A stretch of DNA of 64,000 nt. Source: Arthrobacter citreus (GTDB taxonomy: Bacteria > Bacillota > Bacilli > Bacillales > Bacillaceae_G). Of this stretch, positions 42,408 to 51,925 are shown piece by piece (positions within the stretch are counted from its first letter, which is position 1; every line of letters starts with the position of its first letter). The DNA lies in contig CP053688.1 in NCBI GenBank assembly GCA_013200995.1, positions 434,001 through 498,000 of the forward strand, given 5' to 3'. Under the pieces are notes generated by a model that saw nothing but the letters and a program-made list of their open reading frames with translations, searched no databases and was not told the DNA's origin. Both the position numbers and the translations under genes were made by a program.

Positions 42408-42626
42408 ATGAAAAAAAGAGCTAGTATCGTTTTTAATGTAATAAAAGTTGCAATTTTATTCATTACTTGTACAATATTATTTTATTTTGCTATTCAATGG
42501 ATTCATTCTGAATATGAAAATATGCATCGATATGACCGACCAGAAGGCTCAATGTTAAAGGTGGACACTCATCAAAAGGATGGTGCTTTTAACCAATTGG
42601 TACGGTTTTATCAAAACGGGGAGTAA
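42408..42626 (+). CDS. yqzK: YqzK family membrane protein
   Basis: A 72-residue protein with one membrane helix at about residues 8-30 and a short outer domain with HRYDRPEGSMLKV, which matches the YqzK (DUF4227) family. The position between fur and xerD is the standard one. Its role is unknown. AAGGTGGTGG precedes ATG 42408. The xerD gene starts 6 bases after its stop. Confidence 0.85.
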   Translation: MKKRASIVFNVIKVAILFITCTILFYFAIQWIHSEYENMHRYDRPEGSMLKVDTHQKDGAFNQLVRFYQNGE

Positions 42627-42632
42627 TGTAAT

Positions 42633-43559
42633 GTGACAACGACTGATAAAACACCTTTTAAAAAAGAATTTGATTTTGCAACTGAGGACTTTATCCATTT
42701 TATTCAGGTTGAAAAAGGTTTATCTAAAAATACAATTCTATCATATGGTAAGGACTTAGAGAGCTATGGAAAATATTTAGACGTTGTTGAAAATATAAAT
42801 GGTCTTTCAAACATAACTAGGATACATATTATTAGTTATTTAAAATATTTAAAGGAAAGAGATTTGACAGCAAGGACAATGGCTCGTCAATTGGCCACAA
42901 TTCGCTCATTTCATCAATTTTTAATTCGTGAAGTTGATGGGATGAAAGATGATCCTTCACTATTAATCGAAATTCCAAAAGCACCAAAAGTACTTCCAAA
43001 GGTTTTATCACTCCAGGAAGTTGAGGCCTTATTAGAAGTACCTGATAGCTCTACATTTGGAATAAGAGATAAGGCAATGTTAGAATTATTGTATGCGACT
43101 GGTATGCGTGTATCAGAACTATTATCTTTAAATCTTTCTGATGCAAATTTAACGATGGGGTTTGTTAGATGTTTAGGTAAAGGAAGTAAAGAAAGAATTA
43201 TTCCTTTAGGTAAACTTGCAATTGAATCAATTGAAAATTATTTAAAAATGGCTCGAAAAGAATTGTCCGGTAAAAAAAGTAATGATGCATTATTTCTAAA
43301 TCATCATGGAAATAGGATGTCTAGGCAAGGTTTTTGGAAAAACTTAAAAAAACAAGCTGAAAAAGCAAATATTCAGCACGAATTAACTCCACATACTTTA
43401 CGCCATTCATTTGCAACCCATTTATTAGAAAATGGAGCAGATTTAAGATCGGTCCAAGAAATGCTAGGACATGCAGATATTTCTACGACACAGATCTATA
43501 CACATGTTACGAAGAATAGACTTAAGGATGTTTATAAAGAGTTTCATCCAAGAGCTTAA
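42633..43559 (+). CDS. xerD: Tyrosine recombinase XerD
   Basis: A 308-residue site-specific recombinase that resolves chromosome dimers at dif with XerC. The N-terminal SAM-like domain is at about residues 12-105. Catalytic residues: Arg in [11 protein letters not shown], Lys in [28 protein letters not shown] and the nucleophile Tyr in QIYTHV. It starts with GTG 42633, about 10 bases after GGGGAG; ATG 42631 runs straight into TGA. It is about 12 residues longer at the N terminus than Bacillus subtilis XerD. Position after fur and yqzK is canonical. Confidence 0.93.
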   Translation: MTTTDKTPFKKEFDFATEDFIHFIQVEKGLSKNTILSYGKDLESYGKYLDVVENINGLSNITRIHIISYLKYLKERDLTARTMARQLATIRSFHQFLIREVDGMKDDPSLLIEIPKAPKVLPKVLSLQEVEALLEVPDSSTFGIRDKAMLELLYATGMRVSELLSLNLSDANLTMGFVRCLGKGSKERIIPLGKLAIESIENYLKMARKELSGKKSNDALFLNHHGNRMSRQGFWKNLKKQAEKANIQHELTPHTLRHSFATHLLENGADLRSVQEMLGHADISTTQIYTHVTKNRLKDVYKEFHPRA

Positions 43560-43570
43560 ATTTAAGCTTT

Positions 43571-43690
43571 CAGACTGTCCGCCAAGCGCTCGCTTTCTTC
43601 GTTGCTTCGCCTGTTGAGCGGTGCTCATTACCGTGTGAGGGTAACTCTGCTCCTCGAAAGAAAAGCGCTCGCAATTAGTCTGGAAATCAA
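43571..43690. repeat. Inverted-repeat element related to the dispersed repeat
   Basis: CAGACT at the left and AGTCTG at the right are inverted, and AGCGCTCGCTTTCTTCG pairs with CGAAAGAAAAGCGCT inside. It ends TGGAAATCAAA, close to the TGGAAATCAAC end of the 40655 element, but the inner sequence differs. It is GC-richer than its flanks. Confidence 0.65.
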
Positions 43691-43828
43691 ATTTTTAGTA
43701 TTTTCTACACTCCAAGAGCTTAATTTAAGCTCTTTTTTCTTGGGAAATGATTGTTATATTGCTAAAAGCATAATATATTAAATTAATCATATATAAACTG
43801 AACTAGGCGATTTGAGAGGATGAATTAA

Positions 43829-44575
43829 ATGATTACGATTAAGACTGAACGTGAAATTAACTTAATGAATGAAGCCGGGAAAGTATTAGCTGCTACACAT
43901 AAGGAAATTGCAAAAATGATTAGACCAGGCATTACAACTTGGGAAATCGATCAATTTGTAGAGAAATTTTTAGCAGAAAATGGAGCAAAACCTGAGCAAA
44001 AAGGATATAGAGGATATGAATATGCAACGTGTGCCTCAATAAATGATGAAATTTGCCATGGATTTCCTCGCAAAAAAGCTTTAAAAGAAGGAGATATTGT
44101 TACAATCGATATGGTTGTAAATTTAAATGGAGCACTAGCTGACTCAGCTTGGACATACGGTGTAGGAAATATTTCTAAAGAAAACAAGGATTTGTTAAAG
44201 GTAACGGAAGAATGCTTATATAAAGGAATTGAACAAGCGCAAGTTGGTAATCGTTTAGGCGATATCGGCTTTGCAATCCAATCTTATGCTGAATCTTTAG
44301 GATATTCTGTTGTGCGTGATTTCACAGGACATGGAATTGGACCAACTTTACACGAAGAACCTTATGTCCCACATTTTGGTATGGCAGGTAAAGGCTTACG
44401 ACTTCGTGAAGGAATGGTTATTACAATTGAGCCGATGATTAATCTTGGTACTTGGCATTCAACAATGGATGGTAATGGTTGGACAGCAAGAACAAGAGAT
44501 GCAAAGAACTCAGCGCAATATGAGCACACATTAGCGATCACAAGTAATGGACCAAAGATTTTAACGAAGCAATAA
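43829..44575 (+). CDS. map: Type I methionine aminopeptidase
   Basis: A 248-residue dinuclear metalloprotease that removes the initiator Met. Metal ligands: Asp in VTIDMVVNLNGALADSAWT, His in GHGIGPTLHEEP, Glu in ITIEPMI and Glu in AQYEHTLAI. It lacks the N-terminal Zn-finger. It resembles the MapB/YflG type of Bacillus rather than the ribosomal-operon Map. AGAGGAT precedes ATG 43829. It is a single gene. Confidence 0.9.
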   Translation: MITIKTEREINLMNEAGKVLAATHKEIAKMIRPGITTWEIDQFVEKFLAENGAKPEQKGYRGYEYATCASINDEICHGFPRKKALKEGDIVTIDMVVNLNGALADSAWTYGVGNISKENKDLLKVTEECLYKGIEQAQVGNRLGDIGFAIQSYAESLGYSVVRDFTGHGIGPTLHEEPYVPHFGMAGKGLRLREGMVITIEPMINLGTWHSTMDGNGWTARTRDAKNSAQYEHTLAITSNGPKILTKQ

Positions 44576-44724
44576 AAGTAAATTATTTACATTGATAATA
44601 ATCGTGTAAATAAATATAATAAAACTATAAAAAACTAAAACAAACAATGATTAAAAATGAATTAAAATCTATTGACATATTGGACTAGTTAGAATAGTAT
44701 TATATTATTAATAAACAATCGAAT

Positions 44725-44878
44725 ACTCCAAAGGGGAGTAGCGTCAGGAGAGATCCTGAAACAAAGTCGTCATTACATGAGAAGAAATTCTCATCGGCTT
44801 TGTTGGCATACATTTGTATGCTCAGCAAGACCTTTGCCGTAGAATTATTACTATTGGCATAGGTCTTTTTATTTTGTA
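44725..44878 (+). ncRNA. yybP-ykoY manganese riboswitch with terminator
   Basis: The diagnostic AAAGGGGAGTAGCG at about 44731-44744 is followed by two helices (CAGGAGAGATCCTG, and the arm around GAGAAGAAATTCTC) and by AGACCTTTGCCG, the second conserved half. The 3' end, AAGACCT..AGGTCTTTTTATTTT (44827-44878), is a terminator, so Mn2+ binding would prevent termination. It precedes a terC gene, the classical target. Confidence 0.9.
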
Positions 44879-44931
44879 GTCATGGGTACAGGTTGTTTAA
44901 TAAAATAGTAGTTTTATAAGGGGGAAGAGTC

Positions 44932-45633
44932 ATGGATTTATTAGGCGGATTAAGTATTGGAGTACTATTGAATGTAATTTTTATCGACCTGTTATTAAGC
45001 GGTGATAATGCAATTTTAATCGCATTAGCAGCGAAAAACTTACCAGCAGAACAAAAGAAAAAAGCAGTTTTATTTGGTACTATGGGTGCAATTGCTCTTC
45101 GTGTCGTATTTGCAGCAGTAATCGTGTATCTATTAAAAATTCCGTTTATTTATGCAGCCGGTGGGTTAATGTTATTATGGATTGCTTTTAAATTATTAGT
45201 CGATGACTCTGAACATGGCGATGTTAAAAGTGGTGCAACATTATGGGGAGCAGTTAGAACGATCATCATTGCTGATGCGCTAATGAGTCTTGATAATGTA
45301 TTAGCTTTAGCAGGTGTATCACATGGTAGCTTAATTGCAATCGTAATTGGTATTTTAATTTCAATCCCAATTATTGTTGGTGGAAGCTCATTATTAATGA
45401 AAATTATGAACAAATTTCCAATTATTACAACAATTGGTTCAGGTATTTTAGCTTGGACTGCAGCAGGTATGATTACTCATGAAAAGATGATTCACGATGT
45501 TTTTGAAAATCAAACAATTGTTTATGCATTTAAAATTGTCATGACTGTAATTGTAATTGGAGCTGGTACAATTGTTGCTAGAAGAAAAGCACAAAAGCAT
45601 CAAGTTGCAAATTCACAAAATCAAACAGCTTAA
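44932..45633 (+). CDS. TerC family integral membrane protein, probable Mn exporter
   Basis: A 233-residue membrane protein with about seven helices. Acidic membrane motifs LLSGDNAILIALAA and ADALMSLDNVLALAGV are the TerC/YkoY/YceF hallmarks. It is preceded by a yybP-ykoY riboswitch, so expression rises with manganese; recent work on the family supports Mn2+ export or metalation of secreted proteins. GGGGGAAG precedes ATG 44932. Confidence 0.9.
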   Translation: MDLLGGLSIGVLLNVIFIDLLLSGDNAILIALAAKNLPAEQKKKAVLFGTMGAIALRVVFAAVIVYLLKIPFIYAAGGLMLLWIAFKLLVDDSEHGDVKSGATLWGAVRTIIIADALMSLDNVLALAGVSHGSLIAIVIGILISIPIIVGGSSLLMKIMNKFPIITTIGSGILAWTAAGMITHEKMIHDVFENQTIVYAFKIVMTVIVIGAGTIVARRKAQKHQVANSQNQTA

Positions 45634-45639
45634 TACATA

Positions 45640-45676
45640 AAAAGGCCCAGCTTTTATAGCTTGGGCTTTTTTATTT
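45640..45676 (+). terminator. Terminator of terC
   Basis: AAAAGGCCCAGCT/AGCTTGGGCTTTT stem, then a T-rich tail. Confidence 0.87.
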
Positions 45677-45824
45677 TAGATTAGGTATGTAAGAGTTAAA
45701 TTTTACATATCATCTTTATTAGCAACTGGATAAAAAAGAAATTTTTTTATGAATTATTTATGACAATTTACTATAATTCTGGGGAAATATAGTATCAATA
45801 GACACAAATTGGAAAATATATTTC

Positions 45825-45873
45825 TTGAAAAGAATTAGGACAATAAGTATACTTTAGTTGTCAGACATCTGAC
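45825..45873 (+). promoter_or_regulatory. deoB-punA-pdp promoter with a palindromic operator
   Basis: TTGAAA (45825-45830), 17-base spacer, TATACT (45848-45853). The perfect palindrome GTCAGACATCTGAC (45860-45873) covers the expected transcription start, an ideal repressor position. The regulator is not in the window. Confidence 0.6.
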
Positions 45874-45920
45874 GGATGATTTTAGTTTCAGTTTGTTTTG
45901 ATGAGTTAGGAGGAAAACAA

Positions 45921-47102
45921 ATGAATAGAAAATTTAATAGAGTGTTCCTCGTTGTTATGGATTCTGTAGGGATTGGTGAAGCTCCAGATGCAGAAAAATT
46001 TAATGATGTTGGTTCAGATACACTAGGTCATATTGCTGAAGAAATGAATGGATTACATATGCCGAATATGGCAAAACTAGGTTTAAGTAATATCAGAGAA
46101 TTGAAAGGGGTTCCAAAAGCGGATCACCCACTTGCTTATTATACAAAGATGGAAGAATCATCAGTAGGGAAAGACACTATGACTGGCCACTGGGAAATCA
46201 TGGGTCTACATATTGATAAGCCATTTAGGGTATTTGCAGATGGATTTCCTAAAGAATTAATAAGTGAACTAGAAGGTCATTTTGGCCGTAAAATAATTGG
46301 GAATAAACCAGCTTCTGGAACAGAGATTTTAGTAGAACTTGGAGAAGAGCATATGAAAACAGGCGATTTAATCGTTTACACATCTGCTGATTCAGTTTTA
46401 CAAATTGCAGCCCACGAAGAAGTTGTACCTTTAGAGGATTTATACCGTTATTGTGAAATTGCACGTAAATTAACATTAGATAATCCATACATGATTGGTA
46501 GAATTATCGCAAGACCGTTTGTTGGTGAACCTGGAAACTTTAAACGTACACCGAATCGTCATGACTATGCATTAAAACCATTCGGACGTACAGTTATGAA
46601 TGAGTTAAAGGATGCGAATTTTGACGTAATCTCAATCGGTAAAATAGCAGATATTTTTGATGGTGAAGGAATCACTAAAGCATTACGTACAGTTTCAAAT
46701 ATGGATGGAATGGATAAATTAGTTGATACATTAAAAATGGACTTTACTGGTTTAAGCTTCTTAAATTTAGTTGATTTCGATGCCGTTTTTGGTCATAGAA
46801 GAGATCCACTAGGTTACGGTAAAGCGTTAGAAGAGTATGATGCAAGACTTCCTGAAGTGTTTGAACTATTAAAAGAAGATGATTTATTGATGATTACTGC
46901 CGATCACGGAAATGATCCAACATATACAGGTACAGATCATACAAGAGAATATGTACCGTTACTAGTTTATAGTAAACAGTTTTCAGAAGGTAAGGAATTA
47001 AACATTCCAAAAACTTTTGCAGATGTAGGTGCAACTATAGCTGAAAACTTTAATCTTAAAATGCCATCACATGGATCAAGTTTTTTAGAAAAATTGAGAT
47101 AA
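45921..47102 (+). CDS. deoB: Phosphopentomutase
   Basis: A 393-residue Mn-dependent mutase that interconverts (deoxy)ribose 1-phosphate and 5-phosphate. Motifs: [14 protein letters not shown], the catalytic Thr in [10 protein letters not shown], and the late metal ligands in [20 protein letters not shown] 45921 follows AGGAGG; the frame from 45876 is not supported. It is the first gene of the nucleoside salvage set, 13 bases from punA. Confidence 0.94.
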   Translation: MNRKFNRVFLVVMDSVGIGEAPDAEKFNDVGSDTLGHIAEEMNGLHMPNMAKLGLSNIRELKGVPKADHPLAYYTKMEESSVGKDTMTGHWEIMGLHIDKPFRVFADGFPKELISELEGHFGRKIIGNKPASGTEILVELGEEHMKTGDLIVYTSADSVLQIAAHEEVVPLEDLYRYCEIARKLTLDNPYMIGRIIARPFVGEPGNFKRTPNRHDYALKPFGRTVMNELKDANFDVISIGKIADIFDGEGITKALRTVSNMDGMDKLVDTLKMDFTGLSFLNLVDFDAVFGHRRDPLGYGKALEEYDARLPEVFELLKEDDLLMITADHGNDPTYTGTDHTREYVPLLVYSKQFSEGKELNIPKTFADVGATIAENFNLKMPSHGSSFLEKLR

Positions 47103-47115
47103 GGTGGAGTTACAA

Positions 47116-47934
47116 ATGAATAAAGAGAATATCGATAAAGCCGCTAGTTTTATAAAAAGTAAAGTTGACAGACAGCCTAAAATTGGATTGATTTTAGGGT
47201 CAGGCTTAGGAATACTTGTAGATGAAATTGAAAACCAAGAAAAAATACCGTATCATACGATTCCAGAATATCCTACATCTACTGTAGAAGGACATGAAGG
47301 ACAATTAGTTTTCGGTACAATTCATGGTATTGAAGTAGTAGCAATGCAAGGAAGGGTTCACTTCTATGAAGGGTACAGTATGGAAAAAGTTACATTCCCA
47401 GTACGTATCATGAAAGAACTAGGTGTAGAAAAATTAATCGTAACGAATGCAGCAGGTGGAGTTAACACTTCATTTGAGCCTGGTGATTTAATGTTAATTA
47501 CAGACCACATTAACTTTACTGGCACAAGTCCATTAATTGGCCCAAATAACCCAGAATTAGGTGTTCGTTTCGTAGACATGTCTTATCCATATGACCGTGA
47601 ATTAAGAGAGCTTGCAAAAAATGCTGCACAAGAAGTAAATGTTAAGATGCAAGAAGGAGTTTACGCTGCATTAACAGGCCCTTCTTATGAAACACCAGCT
47701 GAAATTCGCATGTTTAGAACATTAGGTGCAGATGCTGTTGGTATGTCAACTGTATCTGAGGTTATCGTTGCGCGTCATGCTGATTTAAGAGTACTTGGTA
47801 TTTCATGTATTTCAAACATGGCAGCAGGTATTTTAGATCAACCTCTAAACCACGAGGAAGTAATCGAAACAACACAAAGAGTAAGAGCATCGTTTTTATC
47901 ATTAGTAAAAGAAATTATCCGCAAAATCGGTTAA
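47116..47934 (+). CDS. punA: Purine-nucleoside phosphorylase
   Basis: A 272-residue trimeric-type enzyme that splits purine nucleosides to base and ribose 1-phosphate. Motifs: GLILGSGLG phosphate loop, GRVHFYEGY, TNAAGGVN and GPSYETPAEIRM. ATG 47116, with AAGGTGGAG upstream, is chosen over GTG 47104. Order deoB-punA is the same as drm-pupG in Bacillus subtilis, upstream of dacF. Confidence 0.94.
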   Translation: MNKENIDKAASFIKSKVDRQPKIGLILGSGLGILVDEIENQEKIPYHTIPEYPTSTVEGHEGQLVFGTIHGIEVVAMQGRVHFYEGYSMEKVTFPVRIMKELGVEKLIVTNAAGGVNTSFEPGDLMLITDHINFTGTSPLIGPNNPELGVRFVDMSYPYDRELRELAKNAAQEVNVKMQEGVYAALTGPSYETPAEIRMFRTLGADAVGMSTVSEVIVARHADLRVLGISCISNMAAGILDQPLNHEEVIETTQRVRASFLSLVKEIIRKIG

Positions 47935-47970
47935 TATAAATCTTTTTATTGATGAGTAAATTTACAACAT

Positions 47971-48010
47971 AAAAAAGGACTTCTGCATTACATATGTAGA
48001 AGTCACTTTT
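47971..48010 (+). terminator. Terminator-like hairpin between punA and pdp
   Basis: GGACTTCT/AGAAGTC stem with a CTTTTAATT tail. It may reduce, not abolish, read-through into pdp. Confidence 0.6.
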
Positions 48011-48049
48011 AATTAGAAGTAATAAATAAAAGAAAGAGGCGTTTCAAAA

Positions 48050-49357
48050 ATGAGAATGGTAGATTTAATTGAAAAAAAACGTGATGGAAAAACTTTAACA
48101 ACAGAAGAAATTAATTTTGTAATCAATGGGTTTACTGACGGTAGTGTACCTGATTATCAAATGAGTGCTTTTGCAATGGCTGTGTTTTTAAAAGGAATGA
48201 CTGAAAAAGAATATAGTGATTTAACAATGGCTATGGTTCATTCTGGTGATACAATTGATCTTTCAAATATTGAAGGAATCAAAGTTGATAAGCACTCAAC
48301 TGGTGGAGTAGGCGATACAACTACACTAGTATTAGGCCCATTAGTAGCTTCATTAGATATTCCAGTTGCTAAAATGAGCGGACGTGGATTAGGTCACACT
48401 GGTGGTACAATCGATAAATTAGAAGCTGTTGAAGGTTTCCATGTTGAATTAACAGAAGAAGAATTTACTAAACAAGTAAATGATATTAAATTAGCTGTTA
48501 TCGGACAAACTGGTGACTTAACGCCTGCAGATAAAAAATTATATGCTTTACGTGATGTAACAGCAACAGTAAACTCGATCCCATTAATTTCTAGCTCAAT
48601 TATGAGTAAAAAAATCGCTGCTGGTGCAGATGCAATCGTTTTAGATGTTAAAACAGGTGCAGGTGCATTCATGAAAGATATTGAAGATGCACGTGATTTA
48701 GCTAAAGCAATGGTAAAAATCGGAAACAACGTTGGAAGACAAACAGTAGCAGTTATTTCAGATATGAGCCAACCATTAGGTCTTGCGATTGGTAATGCAT
48801 TAGAAGTAAAAGAAGCAATCGACACATTAAAAGGTGAAGGTCCAAAAGATTTAGAAGAATTATGCTTAATTTTAGGTAGTCAAATGGTTGTATTAGCTAA
48901 AAAAGCTGAAACATTAGAGGAAGCAAGAGCTAAACTTCTAGAAAACATGAAAAATGGAAAAGCTTTAGAAGTATTTAAAGCATTTTTAGTAGCACAAGGT
49001 GGAGATGGCTCTGTAGTAGATGACCCATCAAAATTACCTCAAGCTAAATATGTTCAAGAAGTAGTAGCACAGCAAGATGGTTATGTTTCACAAATCGTTG
49101 CTGATGCAGTTGGAACGGCTGCGATGAAACTAGGTGCAGGCCGTGCAACGAAAGAATCTGTCATCGATTTAGCAGTTGGATTAATGCTAAACAAAAAAGT
49201 TGGAGATGCAGTTAAAAAAGGTGATTCATTAGTTACTGTTTATTCAAACACAGAAGATATTAGTGAAGTTGAAAAAGACTTACTAGAAAATATTAAAATT
49301 TCATCTGAAAAAGTTGAAGAACCTACATTAGTTTATGATTTAATTATGGAAGCATAA
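48050..49357 (+). CDS. pdp: Pyrimidine-nucleoside phosphorylase
   Basis: A 435-residue dimeric enzyme phosphorolysing uridine and thymidine. Motifs: KHSTGGVGD near residue 81, the family signature [11 protein letters not shown] and KTGAGAFM. N terminus [14 protein letters not shown] matches Bacillus subtilis Pdp. Here it sits in the deoB-punA cluster, while in Bacillus subtilis it lies in the dra-nupC-pdp operon; salvage genes have been rearranged. Ribosome binding site AGAGGCG is moderate. Confidence 0.93.
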   Translation: MRMVDLIEKKRDGKTLTTEEINFVINGFTDGSVPDYQMSAFAMAVFLKGMTEKEYSDLTMAMVHSGDTIDLSNIEGIKVDKHSTGGVGDTTTLVLGPLVASLDIPVAKMSGRGLGHTGGTIDKLEAVEGFHVELTEEEFTKQVNDIKLAVIGQTGDLTPADKKLYALRDVTATVNSIPLISSSIMSKKIAAGADAIVLDVKTGAGAFMKDIEDARDLAKAMVKIGNNVGRQTVAVISDMSQPLGLAIGNALEVKEAIDTLKGEGPKDLEELCLILGSQMVVLAKKAETLEEARAKLLENMKNGKALEVFKAFLVAQGGDGSVVDDPSKLPQAKYVQEVVAQQDGYVSQIVADAVGTAAMKLGAGRATKESVIDLAVGLMLNKKVGDAVKKGDSLVTVYSNTEDISEVEKDLLENIKISSEKVEEPTLVYDLIMEA

Positions 49358-49363
49358 GAATTT

Positions 49364-49402
49364 TAAAAGCTATTCTCTTAAAATGGGAATAGCTTTTTTA
49401 TT
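49364..49402 (+). terminator. Terminator of pdp
   Basis: AAAAGCTATTC/GGAATAGCTTTT stem then T6. Confidence 0.87.
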
Positions 49403-49579
49403 TGTCTACATGAGTCATTCTTAGAACAGAATGCAATAAACTTAACCTAGGTATATTGACATCCGGCAATTTTATCCATTTCTTGTTCCATTTCAAGATT
49501 TTTGAAAAGGTATTTTATTAAAAAATACAGAATTTAATTATAAAGAAATATTAACGTGAATAAGGAATGAGGTTATTTG

Positions 49580-49687
49580 ATGTCCAAAAAGAGAGTAAAA
49601 GCTACAATTGAGCATGAGCATTGGAAAATACTACTTGGGTTTGAAGGAGTAAAAAAGGCAAAAAGTATGGGTGTAAATAATGAATAA
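49580..49687 (+). CDS. Possible short ORF coupled to the TMEM175-like gene
   Basis: Thirty-five codons from ATG 49580 (MSKKRVKATIEHEHWKILLG), with AATGAGGT upstream. The end overlaps the next gene by 8 bases (ATGAATAA), an arrangement typical of translational coupling. A purine-rich GGAGTAAAAAAGG inside it could also be the ribosome binding site region of the next gene. I know no homologue. It may be a leader peptide, a real small protein or chance. Confidence 0.35.
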   Translation: MSKKRVKATIEHEHWKILLGFEGVKKAKSMGVNNE

Positions 49688-50261
49688 AAATAGGCTGGAA
49701 GCTTTTAGTGACGGCGTACTCGCGATCATTATAACGATTATGGTCCTAGAAATTAAGATCCCACACAGTCCCGACATACAAGACTTATTAAAAATGTTCC
49801 CAACCTTTCTTAGTTATTTATTAAGCTTCATTTATGTCGGTATATACTGGAACAACCATCATCATATGATTCATACTTTGCAAAAGGTAACAGGTCCAAT
49901 AATGTGGGCAAATCTGCATTTACTTTTCTGGTTATCTCTAATCCCGTTTGCTTCAGGTTGGATGGGAGAAAACCATTATAAGCCTTATCCTACAATGCTT
50001 TATGGTGTAGTCCTTTTACTGGCTGCAATAGCATATTTTATATTACAAGGGATCATTATCAAAATAGAGGGAAAGCATTCAAAGCTAAAACTAGCTGTAG
50101 GTAATGATTGGAAAGGAAAAGTATCGGTAGTTTGTTATTTAACTGGCGTTTGCACGTCATTAATATGGCCTTCGTTCGCTCAAATCATTTATGTAATAGT
50201 TGCGATTATGTGGTTATTGCCTGATCGCCGAATAGAGAAGGTTATGCAAGTTAGTAAGTAA
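49680..50261 (+). CDS. TMEM175 family potassium channel-like protein
   Basis: A 193-residue membrane protein with six helices. The RLEAFSDGVLAIIITIMVLE helix 1 carries the (R/x)FSD motif of the DUF1211/TMEM175 family, whose bacterial members form potassium-leak channels as tetramers. One six-helix unit is present, as is usual in bacteria. ATG 49680 overlaps the short ORF upstream. Function in this organism is inferred from the family. Confidence 0.85.
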   Translation: MNKNRLEAFSDGVLAIIITIMVLEIKIPHSPDIQDLLKMFPTFLSYLLSFIYVGIYWNNHHHMIHTLQKVTGPIMWANLHLLFWLSLIPFASGWMGENHYKPYPTMLYGVVLLLAAIAYFILQGIIIKIEGKHSKLKLAVGNDWKGKVSVVCYLTGVCTSLIWPSFAQIIYVIVAIMWLLPDRRIEKVMQVSK

Positions 50262-50335
50262 TTTGCAATGAAGTAACAAGGCTACCTCATAAGTCTTGTT
50301 ACTTGTCGTGTATTGAAATCATGGCGTTTTTCAGT

Positions 50336-50412
50336 GGCCTCGGCTCGCCGAAGAGGCTCAGGTCTCGCCCCATGGAAAGCGAGAATCCCGTAGTGGAAAT
50401 CAGCACCATACA
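50336..50412. repeat. Dispersed palindromic repeat, third copy
   Basis: AGGCTCAGGTCTCGCCCCAT and GAAAGCGAG, then GTAGTGGAAATCAGCACC, as in the 40655 element. Its left half is truncated and partly changed (CCTCGGCTCGCCGAAG). A hairpin AAGTAACAAG/CTTGTTACTT lies just before it at 50273-50306. Confidence 0.8.
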
Positions 50413-50569
50413 ACTTCCTTTGCGTTGAAAAAAATTAGTGATTTATTTCAAATTTATGCTCAAAAAAGAAAAAAATTTTCTTATATCATTATTGATTAAT
50501 ATTTAGTATAATTTTAAAGTGCCTCGTTGCATGGGTGGGAGAGGGAGCCAAATAAAGAGAGGAATTTCT

Positions 50570-51868
50570 TTGAAAAATTTATTGAACAAAAAATTTAATC
50601 TTGAAGGTAGCGGTACGACCATTAAAACGGAGATGATTGCAGGTGTTGTTTCATTTTTAACACTTGTTTATATTTTATCCGTTAATAGTACAATTTTGCA
50701 TGATGCAGGTATACCGTTCCAAGGTGCAATGATTGCCACAATTCTTTCAGCTTTTTTTGGAAGCGTTATGATGGGATTATGGAGTAATTCGCCTTTAGTA
50801 TTAGTACCAGGAATGGGCATCAACGCATTGTTTACTTATACAATGGTTGGTGAAATGGGAATGAATTGGAAAGAAGCACTTGCTGTAGTATTTATAAGTG
50901 GAATCTTATTATTCATTTTATCATTCACAAAATTAATTAAGAAATTAACAACGGCAATTCCATTATCACTAAAAAGTGCAATTACAGTTGGAATTGGGTT
51001 TTTCTTAACGTTTATCGGTCTTCAAGCTGGTGGGATTGTTGTAAAAAATGAAAGTACGTTTGTATCGATTGCCAATTTTTCAAACGTCGATGTACTAGCA
51101 ACAGTTATTACACTAGGGATTGCGATTTATCTATTTATTAAAAATGTACCTGCAAACTTTTTAATCACGGTTATTTTAGGTACGATTATTTCATTCATTT
51201 TACATGGTGGAGTTGAAAAAGCACATGATACAACAAAAATTACAATGAAATCTGCAAGTGAAGTTGTCGGACAACTGACCTTTACTCATATGATGAGTTT
51301 TCCATTTTGGATTGCAGTATTTTCTCTGACAATGGTTGTATTATTTGAATCAATCGGAATTATTCATGGGCAATTAAGTATGATCAACCAAGAGCATAAG
51401 CAACAAAAGGTTGTTCAAGGAACTGCGTTTGGAATCTTATTATCAGGAATACTTGGAACTAGTCCAACAGTAATTGCTGTTGAAGGAAGTGCAGGTATTA
51501 GTTCAGGTGGTAGAACAGGACTTACATCTGTTGTAACTGGATTTTTATTTTTAAGCTGTTTATTATTTATGCCATTAATAGCTTATATTCCAACATCTGC
51601 GATTGCACCAATCTTAATCATAATCGGTTCATTAATGGTTAAACACATTACAGATATTCAATTGGATGATCCTACTGAGGCAATTCCAGCCTTCTTAATT
51701 TTAGCATTCATCCCTTTAACATATAGTATTATTGACGGAATTGCATTTGGTTTTATTGCTTATCCATTAGTTAAAATGGCAGCAGGTAAGAAAACTGAAA
51801 TCACGCCATATATGGTAGCAATTTCAGCATTATTCTTTGTACGGTTTGCTTTAAACTTTATTGCATAA
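50570..51868 (+). CDS. NCS2 family purine permease (PbuG/PbuO type)
   Basis: A 432-residue transporter with 12-14 helices of the AzgA-like NCS2 branch that imports guanine or hypoxanthine. Motifs: EMIAGVVSFLTLVYILSVN, LVLVPGMGINALFTY and GTSPTVIAVEGSAGISSGGR. The start is TTG 50570 with AGAGAGGAA upstream; the frame from 50519 has no ribosome binding site. No purine riboswitch is visible upstream. Association with salvage genes fits, but it is 1.2 kb away and independent. Confidence 0.88.
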   Translation: MKNLLNKKFNLEGSGTTIKTEMIAGVVSFLTLVYILSVNSTILHDAGIPFQGAMIATILSAFFGSVMMGLWSNSPLVLVPGMGINALFTYTMVGEMGMNWKEALAVVFISGILLFILSFTKLIKKLTTAIPLSLKSAITVGIGFFLTFIGLQAGGIVVKNESTFVSIANFSNVDVLATVITLGIAIYLFIKNVPANFLITVILGTIISFILHGGVEKAHDTTKITMKSASEVVGQLTFTHMMSFPFWIAVFSLTMVVLFESIGIIHGQLSMINQEHKQQKVVQGTAFGILLSGILGTSPTVIAVEGSAGISSGGRTGLTSVVTGFLFLSCLLFMPLIAYIPTSAIAPILIIIGSLMVKHITDIQLDDPTEAIPAFLILAFIPLTYSIIDGIAFGFIAYPLVKMAAGKKTEITPYMVAISALFFVRFALNFIA

Positions 51869-51873
51869 TAAAC

Positions 51874-51910
51874 GGCGCTGGTTCTTATATTGAGAACCAG
51901 CGCTTTTTAT
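51874..51910. terminator. Bidirectional terminator
   Basis: GGCGCTGGTTCT/AGAACCAGCGC stem, then T; between the converging permease genes. Confidence 0.88.
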
Positions 51911-51925
51911 TTGAAAGATTTAAAG

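Noticed and set aside
42633..43559. Integrase of a mobile island
   Set aside because: The tyrosine recombinase is xerD in its conserved fur-yqzK-xerD setting, so it is housekeeping.
50519..50569. N-terminal extension of the NCS2 permease
   Set aside because: The added residues have no ribosome binding site and no resemblance to family N termini; TTG 50570 has a good site.
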